Positions 52,446 through 61,871 of a stretch of DNA of 64,000 nt are shown piece by piece. The stretch is from Phocaeicola vulgatus ATCC 8482 (GTDB lineage Bacteria; Bacteroidota; Bacteroidia; Bacteroidales; Bacteroidaceae), in the NCBI RefSeq assembly GCF_000012825.1, contig NC_009614.1, positions 2,108,001 through 2,172,000 of the forward strand. The letters run 5' to 3'. The translations under genes and the position numbers were made by a program. How positions within the stretch are numbered: position 1 is the stretch's first letter; each line of letters begins with the position of its first letter. The notes under the pieces are model-generated. The model did no database searches. It worked only from the letters and a program-made list of their open reading frames with translations, and was not told the origin of the DNA.

Positions 52446-52549
52446 CAAAATTAACTATTATTTTTGTTATAATAGGAAATCTATTCCGAATTTGAACAAT
52501 GGTAGCTAATAATTGAATGTGTCGGCTTGAAAAATTCCATCTACCTTTG
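52446..52549. promoter_or_regulatory. divergent promoters of the AraC gene and the RND operon
   Basis: TAATTTTG on the minus strand (52446-52453) and TACCTTTG on the plus strand (52542-52549) are the -7 boxes of the two units. Between them GGAAATCTATTCC (52475-52487) is a GGAA-N5-TTCC dyad, a possible regulator site. Confidence 0.55.
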
Positions 52550-52573
52550 CGTCCGAATTTAAAAGATTGGAAT

Positions 52574-53689
52574 ATGATGACATTGAACAAAAAATGGATG
52601 CGACTAATGGTATTGGTTGGTTGTGCTGCTTTGACAGCGTCGTGTAAACAGGCGCCTGTTGCACAAATGGAGGCGGAATATGCGGTATTAAAGGTATCAC
52701 CGTCGGACAAAGTTTTGTCTACTACTTATTCGGCTACGATCCGTGGCCGCCAGGATATTGATATTTATCCGCAAGTTTCCGGTTTCCTTACCCGGCTTTG
52801 TGTGGAGGAAGGACAGGCAGTGCGTAAAGGGCAAGTCTTATTTATTATTGACCAAGTGCCTTATAAGGCGGCATTGGAAACTGCTGTCGCCAATGTGGAA
52901 TCGGCTAAAGCCGGTCTTGCCACAGCCGAACTGACTTATAACAGCAAGAAAGAATTGTTTGCCAAAAAGGTGGTTTCAGAGTTTGATCTGAAGACTGCGG
53001 AAAACTCTTACCTGACCGCTAAGGCTGGATTGGCTCAGGCTAAGGCGCAGGAAGTCAGTGCTCGCAATAACCTTTCATATACCGAGGTGAAAAGTCCTTC
53101 GGATGGGGTGATTGGTACATTGCCTTATCGGGTAGGTGCATTGGTTAGTGCCAGTTTGCCACAACCGTTGACTACGGTTTCTGATAATTCGGATATGTAT
53201 GTCTACTTTTCGATGACTGAAAATCAATTGTTGGCTCTGACCCGTCAATATGGTTCCAAAGCAGAAGCGTTGAAAAATATGCCGGAAGTGGAACTGCAAT
53301 TGAATGACAAGTCTATGTATGGCGAAAAGGGACGCATTGAAACCATCAGTGGGGTGGTAGACCGTAATACGGGTACCGCAAGTCTGCGTGCCGTATTCCC
53401 GAATAAGAATGGGTTGCTGTATAGCGGAACATCGGGAAATGTGATTCTTCCGGTTACGATGAAAGGAAGTTTGGTTATTCCTCAGGCTACAACTTTTGAA
53501 ATTCAGGATATTACATACGTATATAAAGTCGTGGACGGCAAGGCACAATCAGCTCCTGTCAGTGTGACCCGTGTAAATGGAGGACAGGAATATATCGTGA
53601 ACGATGGATTGAAAGAGGGGGATATCATTGTAGCGGAAGGCGTAGGTTTGCTGCGTGAAGGTACTCCCATTAAAGTAAAACAGAACTAA
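52574..53689 (+). CDS. RND efflux periplasmic adaptor (membrane fusion protein)
   Basis: A 371-residue lipoprotein ('MVLVGCAALTASCKQ') of the HlyD/AcrA family: 'SATIRGRQDIDIYPQVSGFLTRLCVEEGQAVRKGQVLFIID' is the lipoyl half, a long helical hairpin follows ('ANVESAKAGLATAELTYNSKKELF'), then beta-barrel and C-terminal domains. It links the inner-membrane pump to the outer-membrane channel. It starts the operon; the pump begins nine bases downstream. Confidence 0.93.
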   Translation: MMTLNKKWMRLMVLVGCAALTASCKQAPVAQMEAEYAVLKVSPSDKVLSTTYSATIRGRQDIDIYPQVSGFLTRLCVEEGQAVRKGQVLFIIDQVPYKAALETAVANVESAKAGLATAELTYNSKKELFAKKVVSEFDLKTAENSYLTAKAGLAQAKAQEVSARNNLSYTEVKSPSDGVIGTLPYRVGALVSASLPQPLTTVSDNSDMYVYFSMTENQLLALTRQYGSKAEALKNMPEVELQLNDKSMYGEKGRIETISGVVDRNTGTASLRAVFPNKNGLLYSGTSGNVILPVTMKGSLVIPQATTFEIQDITYVYKVVDGKAQSAPVSVTRVNGGQEYIVNDGLKEGDIIVAEGVGLLREGTPIKVKQN

Positions 53690-53697
53690 GAAAGACT

Positions 53698-56600
53698 ATG
53701 AATTTAAGAACCTTTATAGAACGCCCCATCCTGTCGGCTGTTATTTCTATTTCGATAGTGGTAGTGGGTATCATCGGGCTGTTCACTTTGCCCGTCGAAC
53801 AATATCCTGATATTGCTCCGCCTACCATTCAGGTAAGTACCTCTTATTTTGGTGCCAGTGCGGAAACTCTTCAGAAGAGTGTTATCGCTCCGTTGGAGGA
53901 AGCGATTAACGGTGTGGAAAATATGACTTATATGACTTCTACCGCTTCAAATGCCGGAGTTGTGGATATCACTGTGTATTTTAAACAAGGGACAGACCCC
54001 GATATGGCAGCGGTCAATGTGCAGAACCGTGTATCGAAGGCAACCGGACAGTTACCGGCAGAAGTAACGCAGGTGGGTGTGACTACCTCAAAGCGGCAGA
54101 CCAGTATTTTGCAGATGTTCTCACTATATAGTCCGGATGATTCGTATGATGAGAAATTCTTGTCCAACTATATCAGTATTAACTTGAAACCTGCTATTCT
54201 TCGTATCCAGGGTGTGGGTGATATGATGATTATGGGGGGTGACTATAGTATGCGTATCTGGATGAAGCCTGACGTGATGGCCCAGTATAAATTGATTCCA
54301 TCGGATGTGACCCAAGTGTTGGCTGAACAGAATATTGAATCGGCTACCGGTTCATTCGGAGAAAACTCTGATGAAACTTATCAATATACAATGAAGTATA
54401 AAGGGCGTCTGATTACTCCGGAAGAGTTTGGGGAAATTGTGATCCGGTCTTCGGATAATGGCGAAGTGTTGAAGCTGAAAGAAATTGCCGATATAGAGAT
54501 GGGCGAGGAAAGCTATGCCTATCATGGGGCTATGAATGGTCATCCTGGTATTTCCTGTATGATTTTTCAGACGGCAGGATCGAATGCGACAGAAGTAAAC
54601 AATAATATTGATGTTTTTTTGGAAGAAGCAAGGAAGGATCTGCCCAAAGGGGTGGAGATGGTTCAGGTTATGAGCTCCAATGACTTTTTGTATGCATCTA
54701 TCCATGAAGTGATAAAAACCTTGTTCGAGGCCATTTTTTTGGTAATCTTAATTGTATATGTATTTTTGCAGGATATCCGTTCTACTATTATTCCGTTGGT
54801 GGGGATCATCGTGTCCTTGATTGGTACATTTGCTTTTATGTCCATAGCAGGATTCAGTATCAACCTGATTACCCTGTTTGCTTTGGTGTTGGTGATCGGT
54901 ACGGTGGTGGATGATGCTATTGTTGTCGTCGAGGCGGTGCAGGCGCGTTTTGATGTGGGATATCGTTCTTCTTATATGGCTAGTATTGATGCGATGAAGG
55001 GGATTAGCAATGCGGTCATCTCTTCTTCGTTGGTATTTATGGCTGTGTTTATTCCGGTTTCGTTTATGAGTGGAACTTCGGGTACTTTCTATACTCAGTT
55101 TGGTTTGACTATGGCGGTTGCCGTAGGTATCTCTGCCGTCAATGCACTGACTTTGAGTCCGGCGCTGTGTGCTTTGTTCTTGAAACCGTATATCAATGAG
55201 GATGGAACGGAAAAAAACAATTTTGCAGCACGTTTCCGTAAAGCGTTCAATGCTGCTTTCGATGCAATGATTGAACGATATAAGAAAGGGGTATTGTTCT
55301 TTATCAAACGCAAATGGATGGTATGGACACTTCTTGCGGCCTCGGTAGTACTATTGGCTTTCTTGATGAATACAACTAAAACCAGTTTGGTACCTGATGA
55401 AGACCAGGGGGTTGTATTTGTGAATGTCAGCACGGCGGCAGGTAGTTCATTGAAAACGACTAATGACGTAATGATGCGTATTGAAAAGCGCATGATGGAT
55501 ATTCCTCAGGTGCTGCATGTGCAGCGTGTGGCAGGTTATGGTCTGCTAGCCGGACAGGGTAACTCTTTTGGTATGTTGATTCTGAAACTGAAACCTTGGG
55601 ATGAGCGTGAAGGAAAGGAAAATGATGTTCAGGCAGTAATCGGACAGGTATATGGCCGTACGGCAGACATCAAGGATGCCAGTATATTTGCTATTTCTCC
55701 GGGTATGATTCCGGGGTATGGTATGGGTAATGCGTTGGAACTCCATATGCAGGATAAACAAGGTGGTGATGTGGGCACTTTCTTCAATACCACTCAACAA
55801 TATCTGGGTGCTCTGAACCAACGTCCCGAGATTGCGATGGCATACTCTACTTTTGATATCCGTTATCCGCAATGGACGGTAGAAGTGGATGCGTCCAAAT
55901 GTAAGCGTGCCGGTATCACTCCGGATGCTGTGCTAAGCACATTGTCCGGCTATTATGGTGGGCAGTATGTTTCAAATTTTAATCGTTTCTCTAAAGTATA
56001 TAAGGTTATGATTCAGGCAGATCCGAAATATCGTGTGGATGAAAGCTCGTTGAATAATATCTTTGTGCGTATGTCTAATGGCGAGATGGCTCCTCTCAGC
56101 CAGTTTGTGACATTGACCCGCAGTTATGGGGCAGAATCGCTGAGCCGTTTCAATATGTTCAATTCTATTGCTGTAAATGCAATGCCTGCCGAAGGGTATA
56201 GTACCGGTGATGCCATCCGTGCCGTTCAGGAAACTGCCGTACAGGCACTTCCCAAAGGTTTTGGGTACGACTTTGGTGGTATTACCCGTGAAGAGACCGA
56301 CCAGGGAGGTACTACCATTATCATCTTTGCTATCTGTTTCTTGATGATTTATCTGATTTTAAGTGCACTTTATGAAAGTTTCCTCATTCCGTTTGCGGTG
56401 TTGTTGTCTGTTCCGTTTGGGCTGATGGGTAGCTTCCTGTTTGCGAAGATGATGGGACTGGAGAACAATATTTATTTGCAGACCGGTTTGATTATGTTGA
56501 TAGGTTTGCTTGCTAAGACTGCCATTTTGCTGACCGAGTACGCTACCGAGCGTCGTAAGGCAGGTATGAGCCTGACTTCCGCTGCACTTTCTGCCGCCAA

Positions 56601-56913
56601 AGCCCGTTTGCGTCCTATCCTGATGACGGCACTGACTATGATTTTCGGTCTGTTCCCGTTGATGGTTGCCAGTGGAGTAGGTGCTAATGGAAACAGTTCG
56701 CTGGGAACAGGTACTGTGGGTGGAATGGTGATCGGTACGCTGGCGTTGCTGTTTATTGTACCTTCTTTGTTTATCGTATTCCAATATTTACAGGAAAAGG
56801 TACGTCCTATTCAGTTTCAGCCGGCGGCCGATTGGCAGATTCAAGAGGAATGTGTAGAAGCAAAAGAAGAGAGACAACACCACATCGAAAGCAAAAACGA
56901 AGAGAAAAAATGA
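53698..56913 (+). CDS. RND multidrug efflux pump, inner-membrane subunit (AcrB-like)
   Basis: A 1071-residue HAE1-type RND transporter with twelve membrane segments and two large periplasmic loops. It opens with 'FIERPILSAVISISIVVVGIIGLFTLPVEQYPDIAPPTIQV' and has 'GTVVDDAIVVVEAVQARF' in the TM4 region with proton-relay Asp residues. It is a proton-driven trimeric exporter of drugs or bile-like compounds. Its C-terminal stop overlaps the ATG of the outer-membrane gene (ATGA). Confidence 0.95.
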   Translation: MNLRTFIERPILSAVISISIVVVGIIGLFTLPVEQYPDIAPPTIQVSTSYFGASAETLQKSVIAPLEEAINGVENMTYMTSTASNAGVVDITVYFKQGTDPDMAAVNVQNRVSKATGQLPAEVTQVGVTTSKRQTSILQMFSLYSPDDSYDEKFLSNYISINLKPAILRIQGVGDMMIMGGDYSMRIWMKPDVMAQYKLIPSDVTQVLAEQNIESATGSFGENSDETYQYTMKYKGRLITPEEFGEIVIRSSDNGEVLKLKEIADIEMGEESYAYHGAMNGHPGISCMIFQTAGSNATEVNNNIDVFLEEARKDLPKGVEMVQVMSSNDFLYASIHEVIKTLFEAIFLVILIVYVFLQDIRSTIIPLVGIIVSLIGTFAFMSIAGFSINLITLFALVLVIGTVVDDAIVVVEAVQARFDVGYRSSYMASIDAMKGISNAVISSSLVFMAVFIPVSFMSGTSGTFYTQFGLTMAVAVGISAVNALTLSPALCALFLKPYINEDGTEKNNFAARFRKAFNAAFDAMIERYKKGVLFFIKRKWMVWTLLAASVVLLAFLMNTTKTSLVPDEDQGVVFVNVSTAAGSSLKTTNDVMMRIEKRMMDIPQVLHVQRVAGYGLLAGQGNSFGMLILKLKPWDEREGKENDVQAVIGQVYGRTADIKDASIFAISPGMIPGYGMGNALELHMQDKQGGDVGTFFNTTQQYLGALNQRPEIAMAYSTFDIRYPQWTVEVDASKCKRAGITPDAVLSTLSGYYGGQYVSNFNRFSKVYKVMIQADPKYRVDESSLNNIFVRMSNGEMAPLSQFVTLTRSYGAESLSRFNMFNSIAVNAMPAEGYSTGDAIRAVQETAVQALPKGFGYDFGGITREETDQGGTTIIIFAICFLMIYLILSALYESFLIPFAVLLSVPFGLMGSFLFAKMMGLENNIYLQTGLIMLIGLLAKTAILLTEYATERRKAGMSLTSAALSAAKARLRPILMTALTMIFGLFPLMVASGVGANGNSSLGTGTVGGMVIGTLALLFIVPSLFIVFQYLQEKVRPIQFQPAADWQIQEECVEAKEERQHHIESKNEEKK

Positions 56914-58283
56914 AAAAACAGATCATCACTCTGACTGTCGCAGCGCTCACACTGAGTAGCTGCGGCATATATACCCAATATAAACCTGCAACCGAAGTGC
57001 CCGATAATTTGTATGGGGAAGAGGTGGCAGTTGCTGATACCGTGGATAATATCGGCAATCTGAGCTGGCAGGAGATTTTTACAGATCCGCGGCTTCAGGA
57101 ATTGATAGAGCAAGGCTTGCGGAACAATACGGATTTGCAGTCAGCACAATGGCGTGTGAAAGAGGCGGAAGCTGCTATGCTGTCAGCCAAATTGGCTTAT
57201 CTGCCTTCTTTCGCTCTGTCACCTCAGGGGACAGCAAGTAGTTTTGACAAAGGAAAAGCTGTACAAACTTATACTTTACCGGTGGCGGCAAGTTGGGAAA
57301 TTGATATTTTCGGCCGCATCCGTAATGCGAAACGCCAGGCGAAAGCATTGCTGGAACAGAGCCGTGACTATAAACAGGCTGTCCGGACACAGCTGATAGC
57401 CGGTATAGCTAATACTTACTATACCTTGCTGATGCTGGACAATCAGCTGGCCATTTCTGTCCGGACTGAAAAGTCCTGGAAAGAAACCGTAGATGCAACC
57501 CGTGCTCTGATGGAAGCCGGATTGGCAAATGAAGCTGCCGTTTCACAAATGGAAGCTACATATTATACTATATGTACTTCAGTTCTTGATCTGAAAGAAC
57601 AAATTAACCAGGTAGAAAACAGTTTGTCGTTGTTGTTGGCTGAATCTCCTCATGCTATTGAGAGAACGGGCACATGGGACAGTTCTTATATGATGAAGGA
57701 ACATTTTCCGGTAGGCATCCCTGTGCAAATGCTTGCCAACCGTCCCGATGTACGCAGTGCGGAGCGTTCGTTGGAAGCAGCTTTCTATGCCACAAATCAG
57801 GCTCGTTCCGCCTTTTATCCTTCTATTGTTTTAAGTGGAAGTGCGGGATGGACTAATTCAGCAGGAAGTATGATTGTCAATCCGGGCAAGTTCATTGCAA
57901 CGGCTGTAGCTTCGTTGACCCAGCCACTGTTTAATAAAGGTGCGAACATAGCACAGCTAAAGATAGCTAAAGCTCAGCAAGAAGAAGCCAAACTGAGTTT
58001 TCAACAGGCTTTGTTGAATGCAGGAAGTGAAGTGAACGAGGCTTTGGTGAAATATCAGACGGCCCGTGATAAATCTGTTTATTATGATAAACAAATAAAT
58101 TCATTAAATAAAGCTTTGGAAAGTACCTCTTTGCTGATGCAACATGGGAATACGACTTATCTGGAAGTTTTGACGGCTCAGCAGACTTTGCTTAATGCGG
58201 AGTTAACTCAGGTTGCTAACCGTTTTACTGAAATGCAAGGCGTAATCAATCTCTATCAGGCATTGGGTGGAGGTCGTGACTAA
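56910..58283 (+). CDS. RND efflux outer-membrane lipoprotein channel (OprM/NodT family)
   Basis: A 457-residue TolC-like protein. A lipoprotein signal ('LTVAALTLSSCGIY') is followed by the two OEP repeats ('WRVKEAEAAMLSAKLAYLPSF...' and 'RPDVRSAERSLEAAFYATNQARSAFYPSI'). It forms the trimeric outer-membrane exit duct for the pump. The start is ATG 56910, overlapping the pump's stop, not an upstream in-frame ATG inside the pump gene. It is the end of the operon. Confidence 0.93.
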   Translation: MKKQIITLTVAALTLSSCGIYTQYKPATEVPDNLYGEEVAVADTVDNIGNLSWQEIFTDPRLQELIEQGLRNNTDLQSAQWRVKEAEAAMLSAKLAYLPSFALSPQGTASSFDKGKAVQTYTLPVAASWEIDIFGRIRNAKRQAKALLEQSRDYKQAVRTQLIAGIANTYYTLLMLDNQLAISVRTEKSWKETVDATRALMEAGLANEAAVSQMEATYYTICTSVLDLKEQINQVENSLSLLLAESPHAIERTGTWDSSYMMKEHFPVGIPVQMLANRPDVRSAERSLEAAFYATNQARSAFYPSIVLSGSAGWTNSAGSMIVNPGKFIATAVASLTQPLFNKGANIAQLKIAKAQQEEAKLSFQQALLNAGSEVNEALVKYQTARDKSVYYDKQINSLNKALESTSLLMQHGNTTYLEVLTAQQTLLNAELTQVANRFTEMQGVINLYQALGGGRD

Positions 58284-58320
58284 TTTAGCATACTGTTATC
58301 TTCAACGTGTTGAAGAAAGA

Positions 58321-58357
58321 GAACGCTGCTCTCCGTGAGGAAAGCAGCGTTCTTTTA
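58321..58357. terminator. terminator after the RND operon
   Basis: A 10-bp perfect stem GAACGCTGCT / AGCAGCGTTC with a 12-base loop and a short T-run; it also serves the convergent beta-propeller gene. Confidence 0.8.
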
Positions 58358-58363
58358 TGGTTG

Positions 58364-59596
58364 TCAAGGTTCCACTATAACACAAACCGGATTGGATTCT
58401 TCATTGATTTCCTGTAAAAAGCTTAGCTTTCCTTCTTGGACAATTCCCGGATTTTTATCCATCCATTCGTCTATTTTCCCTATCTCCAATAAAGCGGCAT
58501 ACTCTCCTTCTTCTGTACAAGTGATGGGATAGAAAGGCATGAAATGCGTCAGGTCATCTGTCAGCCCCACATTGGCATCATTCATATAAGTAATATGTTT
58601 TTCTTTGTCGTAAATACCGTAGAAGGGTTTTCTCTTGTCGTATAATCCCTGTAGAGATATAAAGAAGAGATGTTTGGGAGTTTCCAGAATACCGGTTATA
58701 ACGATGTAGTTGTCTGTATCCTCTTTTTGTCCCATTTTTTCAGCCGGGAAATGCCATTGCCCGGTATGGAAAGTGGTATGGACAGTAGCTTCGTGTCCTT
58801 TAATGTCGTAGATTGTGTCATTGAACGCTTTTCTGAAATGTATGCTGCCGTTGTTCAGCCAAAGTGAAGGCTGGTCTATAGGAAGAACAGTCATTGTTCC
58901 ATCCTGATAATTTATATATATTAACCCTCCTATGTTGGCGTTGCCGGGTAATTGCTTGAATACGTTGATGCTGGATATCTGGTCCATGCCCATAGGATCA
59001 CCTGGATTGGCAAATTCCGGCAATGAGTCTTTTACTTCTCCCTGTTCGTTGAAGTAAAGTAACGCACTTGCTTGCGGTTGTCCTATTCCTTCTCCATAAT
59101 GAGCAAGAATAAGGGAGTCGGAAAAAGTAAAGTAAAGGGATGGGGAAATCTTTTGTGGTAGGTGTACTTGCCCTAGATAGTTACCTTTTGTATCGTATTT
59201 TACCAACTTGTCGGGTTGGCGATAAAAGTAGAGATGGTTGGTATGGGGGTGAATAAAGCAGTTGGCATTGCTGTAGCCTTGTGGATCTTCTCCTTTGTGC
59301 CCGATGCTGCCAAGATATTTTCCGGTTTGCTTGTTGAATGACAGGCATCGTCCGTTGGTAGAGACAAAGATATGGTCTTTAGATAACTTGATGGAATAGG
59401 AGTTGCCAATCAGGGATGAGTCTGTTGTTTCCAAAGGGATATAACGGATTTGTTTTCCCAATTGGGAGGTCTTTAATTCTGTGAGGTGTTCCAGACTTGC
59501 GGCAATGTCAATTGCATTCGGGTCATTCTCATTGTTTTGGGGAGCACAGGAGCCTAATAATAGGAGTAGGCCGCCCAGCATGATTTGCTTCTTCAT
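58364..59596 (-). CDS. 6-bladed beta-propeller lipoprotein (DUF4934-like)
   Basis: A 410-residue lipoprotein ('MLGGLLLLLGSCAPQ') of the Bacteroidetes 6-bladed beta-propeller type: 'IRYIPLETTDSSLIGNSYSIKLSKDHIFVS', 'CLSFNKQTGKYLGSIGHKGEDPQGY' and repeated 'YDTKGNYLGQVHL' blades. Such proteins sit on the periplasmic or outer surface and are of unknown role; ligand binding is likely. It is a single gene, convergent with the RND operon. Confidence 0.82.
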   Translation of the reverse strand: MKKQIMLGGLLLLLGSCAPQNNENDPNAIDIAASLEHLTELKTSQLGKQIRYIPLETTDSSLIGNSYSIKLSKDHIFVSTNGRCLSFNKQTGKYLGSIGHKGEDPQGYSNANCFIHPHTNHLYFYRQPDKLVKYDTKGNYLGQVHLPQKISPSLYFTFSDSLILAHYGEGIGQPQASALLYFNEQGEVKDSLPEFANPGDPMGMDQISSINVFKQLPGNANIGGLIYINYQDGTMTVLPIDQPSLWLNNGSIHFRKAFNDTIYDIKGHEATVHTTFHTGQWHFPAEKMGQKEDTDNYIVITGILETPKHLFFISLQGLYDKRKPFYGIYDKEKHITYMNDANVGLTDDLTHFMPFYPITCTEEGEYAALLEIGKIDEWMDKNPGIVQEGKLSFLQEINEESNPVCVIVEP

Positions 59597-59620
59597 AGTA
59601 GTATTGTTTTATGGAAGAAA

Positions 59621-59652
59621 AGAAGTTGTTTGCATGGGCAACTTCTTTTCTT
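59621..59652 (-). terminator. terminator after the DUF3332 gene
   Basis: An AGAAGTTG / CAACTTCT 8-bp stem with a ten-base loop and T-rich flank on the minus strand. Confidence 0.6.
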
Positions 59653-59676
59653 TGTGTTTAAATGATGTTGTGTTTA

Positions 59677-60228
59677 TTATCTTGCAGCAAAAAACAAGGA
59701 GTTTCCTGTAGCTATTCTTGCGGTAGCAATACCTTGTGCATCAGGAGTGACAGTCATGGAGGTTCCGTTTTGCAGGCTCAAAACAGCCGTTCCGTCTTCG
59801 TTCATTTTCACAAGTTCGAAGCTCTGTCCGTTGGCTACGGCATTCCATGTATTGTTTTCTTTGTTATAGACCAAATCTACAGATTTGTCTTCTCCTTTTT
59901 TGGTAATGGTATAACCGTTTTCGTTGGTTTTTACCAAGTATTCGCCATTTTCTCCTTGCACTGTTTTTACTTCACCGATAGAAGCTGTAGGGTTGGAACC
60001 GCTCCAGAATTCGATGGAATTTAAAACCAATGCGTCTGCCAGATAAGCAATTTCATAAACAGGGACAATATGGAAAGCGAGAAAGATAAGTTCGTTGACA
60101 AACTTGTTGCTTACCCCCTGGTTCCAGTCTTTCAAACTATTCCATAATCCGAAAGAACCGATGCATGATGAAAATAAGACGCTGCCACTCAACATGGCGC
60201 AAACAAGAAATGTTTTGCTTTTTTTCAT
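59677..60228 (-). CDS. DUF3332 family lipoprotein
   Basis: A 183-residue lipoprotein ('FLVCAMLSGSVLFSSCIG') with the DUF3332 core 'GSFGLWNSLKDWNQGVSNKFVNELIFLAFHIVPVYEIAYLADALVLNSIEFWSGSNP'. The family is common in Bacteroidetes and gamma-proteobacteria, anchored in the membrane, and of unknown function. The ATG at 60228 is chosen over a TTG two codons upstream. The beta-propeller gene lies downstream on the same strand, beyond a terminator. Confidence 0.85.
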   Translation of the reverse strand: MKKSKTFLVCAMLSGSVLFSSCIGSFGLWNSLKDWNQGVSNKFVNELIFLAFHIVPVYEIAYLADALVLNSIEFWSGSNPTASIGEVKTVQGENGEYLVKTNENGYTITKKGEDKSVDLVYNKENNTWNAVANGQSFELVKMNEDGTAVLSLQNGTSMTVTPDAQGIATARIATGNSLFFAAR

Positions 60229-60300
60229 GATCAATAAAGTTAAGTTTATAAAAAGTAATTTTATGACGATTTCCTACAATAAAACGATTTAATCGTCACG

Positions 60301-60308
60301 CAAAGATA
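60301..60308 (-). promoter_or_regulatory. -7 box (TATCTTTG) of the DUF3332 gene
   Basis: It matches TAnnTTTG on the minus strand, 73 bases before the ATG. Confidence 0.5.
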
Positions 60309-60349
60309 GAACTTTTTTATGGAAAGAGGCTTCTCTACCTAAAAAACTG

Positions 60350-60357
60350 TATCTTTG
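60350..60357 (+). promoter_or_regulatory. -7 box (TATCTTTG) of the MFS gene
   Basis: It matches TAnnTTTG, 45 bases before the ATG at 60402. Confidence 0.6.
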
Positions 60358-60401
60358 TAAGCAGAACATGAAAAACTATTAATCAAAAATCTTATAAAAG
60401 A

Positions 60402-61790
60402 ATGAAAGAACAAATTCAAAAAAAGCTCAATGACTCCAAGGTTCTTCGGTGGAGTGTGTTGGCGTTGGTGGCTTTCACCATGCTATGCGGTTATTTTTTG
60501 ACCGATGTAATGTCCCCCTTAAAACCGATGCTTGAAAAGGAGCTGCTGTGGGATAGTCTGGATTATGGTATTTTTACCAGTGCATACGGTTGGTTCAATG
60601 TCTTTGCCTTTATGCTTATTATCGGTGGTATCATTTTGGATAAGATGGGAGTGCGCTTTACTGGTATGGGAGCATGCCTTTTGATGGTGTTGGGCTGTGG
60701 GTTAAAATATTATGCTATTTCTACTACATTTGCTGAGGGAAGCACTTTGCTTGGAATGAAAACCCAGGTAGGACTGGCTGCGTTGGGATATGCTATATTT
60801 GGTGTCGGTGTAGAGATTGCAGGCATCACGGTCTCAAAAATTATTGTGAAGTGGTTTAAAGGAAAAGAAATGGCTCTGGCCATGGGTATGGAGATGGCGA
60901 CAGCCCGTTTAGGCACTATGCTGGCTTTGGCTGTTACGGTTCCTATCGCTACTTTCTTTGGTATTACTGATGATGAGGGTGTGTTCCATCCTAATATTCC
61001 TGCTCCATTGTTGCTGTGCCTTACTATGCTTTGTATTGGTACGGTAGCATTCTTTATTTATACTTTCTATGATAAGAAACTGGATGCTTCTTTAGAAGAA
61101 GAAGGGGCGGAACCTGAAGAGCCTTTCCGTATGAAAGATATTTGGTTGATTGTAACCAATAAAGGATTTTGGCTGATTGCGTTGCTGTGTGTGTTGTTTT
61201 ATTCTGCCGTATTCCCTTTCTTGAAATATGCTACAGACTTGATGGTGCAGAAATATAATGTAGATCCGGAATTGGCGGGTACTATTCCTAGCCTGTTACC
61301 ATTGGGAACTTTGTTCCTTACTCCGCTTTTCGGTAATGTGTACGATCGGATAGGCAAGGGAGCTACGCTGATGATCATCGGTTCTGTGCTGTTGATTTTT
61401 GTTCATACAATGTTTGCGTTACCTGTCTTGAATGTATGGTGGTTTGCCACTATCATTATGATTATATTGGGGATTGGCTTTTCTTTGGTGCCATCGGCTA
61501 TGTGGCCCTCTGTTCCTAAAATTATTCCGGAAAAGCAGTTGGGTACAGCTTACGCTTTGATCTTCTGGGTACAAAACTGGGGGTTGATGGGTGTACCTGC
61601 TTTGATTGGTTTTGTCTTGAATGAGTATTGCAAAGGACCGGTAGTAGATGGAATGCAGACTTATGATTATACACTTCCCATGTGGATATTTGCAGGCTTT
61701 GGTGTGGCTGCATTGTTCTTTGCTTTGTGGCTGAAAGGTGAGAATAAGAAAAAGGGGTATGGATTGGAGGAACCAAATATTAAAAAATAA
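60402..61790 (+). CDS. MFS transporter, function unknown
   Basis: A 462-residue carrier with about twelve membrane segments ('LRWSVLALVAFTMLCGYFLTDVMSPLKPML', 'SAYGWFNVFAFMLIIGGIILDKMGVRFTG' with the A-motif). It resembles the organic-anion or nitrate/phosphate-type MFS groups rather than drug pumps; the substrate is not predictable. It is a single gene with a terminator behind it. Confidence 0.85.
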   Translation: MKEQIQKKLNDSKVLRWSVLALVAFTMLCGYFLTDVMSPLKPMLEKELLWDSLDYGIFTSAYGWFNVFAFMLIIGGIILDKMGVRFTGMGACLLMVLGCGLKYYAISTTFAEGSTLLGMKTQVGLAALGYAIFGVGVEIAGITVSKIIVKWFKGKEMALAMGMEMATARLGTMLALAVTVPIATFFGITDDEGVFHPNIPAPLLLCLTMLCIGTVAFFIYTFYDKKLDASLEEEGAEPEEPFRMKDIWLIVTNKGFWLIALLCVLFYSAVFPFLKYATDLMVQKYNVDPELAGTIPSLLPLGTLFLTPLFGNVYDRIGKGATLMIIGSVLLIFVHTMFALPVLNVWWFATIIMIILGIGFSLVPSAMWPSVPKIIPEKQLGTAYALIFWVQNWGLMGVPALIGFVLNEYCKGPVVDGMQTYDYTLPMWIFAGFGVAALFFALWLKGENKKKGYGLEEPNIKK

Positions 61791-61807
61791 TTGATTGTCT
61801 TTTAGTG

Positions 61808-61847
61808 AAAATGAGGGTGTCCAGTGTATTATGGATACCCTCATTTT
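61808..61847. terminator. terminator between the MFS gene and the DUF4831 gene
   Basis: AAAATGAGGGT (61808-61818) pairs with ACCCTCATTTT (61837-61847), with pairing continuing inside through a wobble; it lies between convergent genes. Confidence 0.8.
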
Positions 61848-61871
61848 GCTATGTAGGGGTGAGATGGAGTT

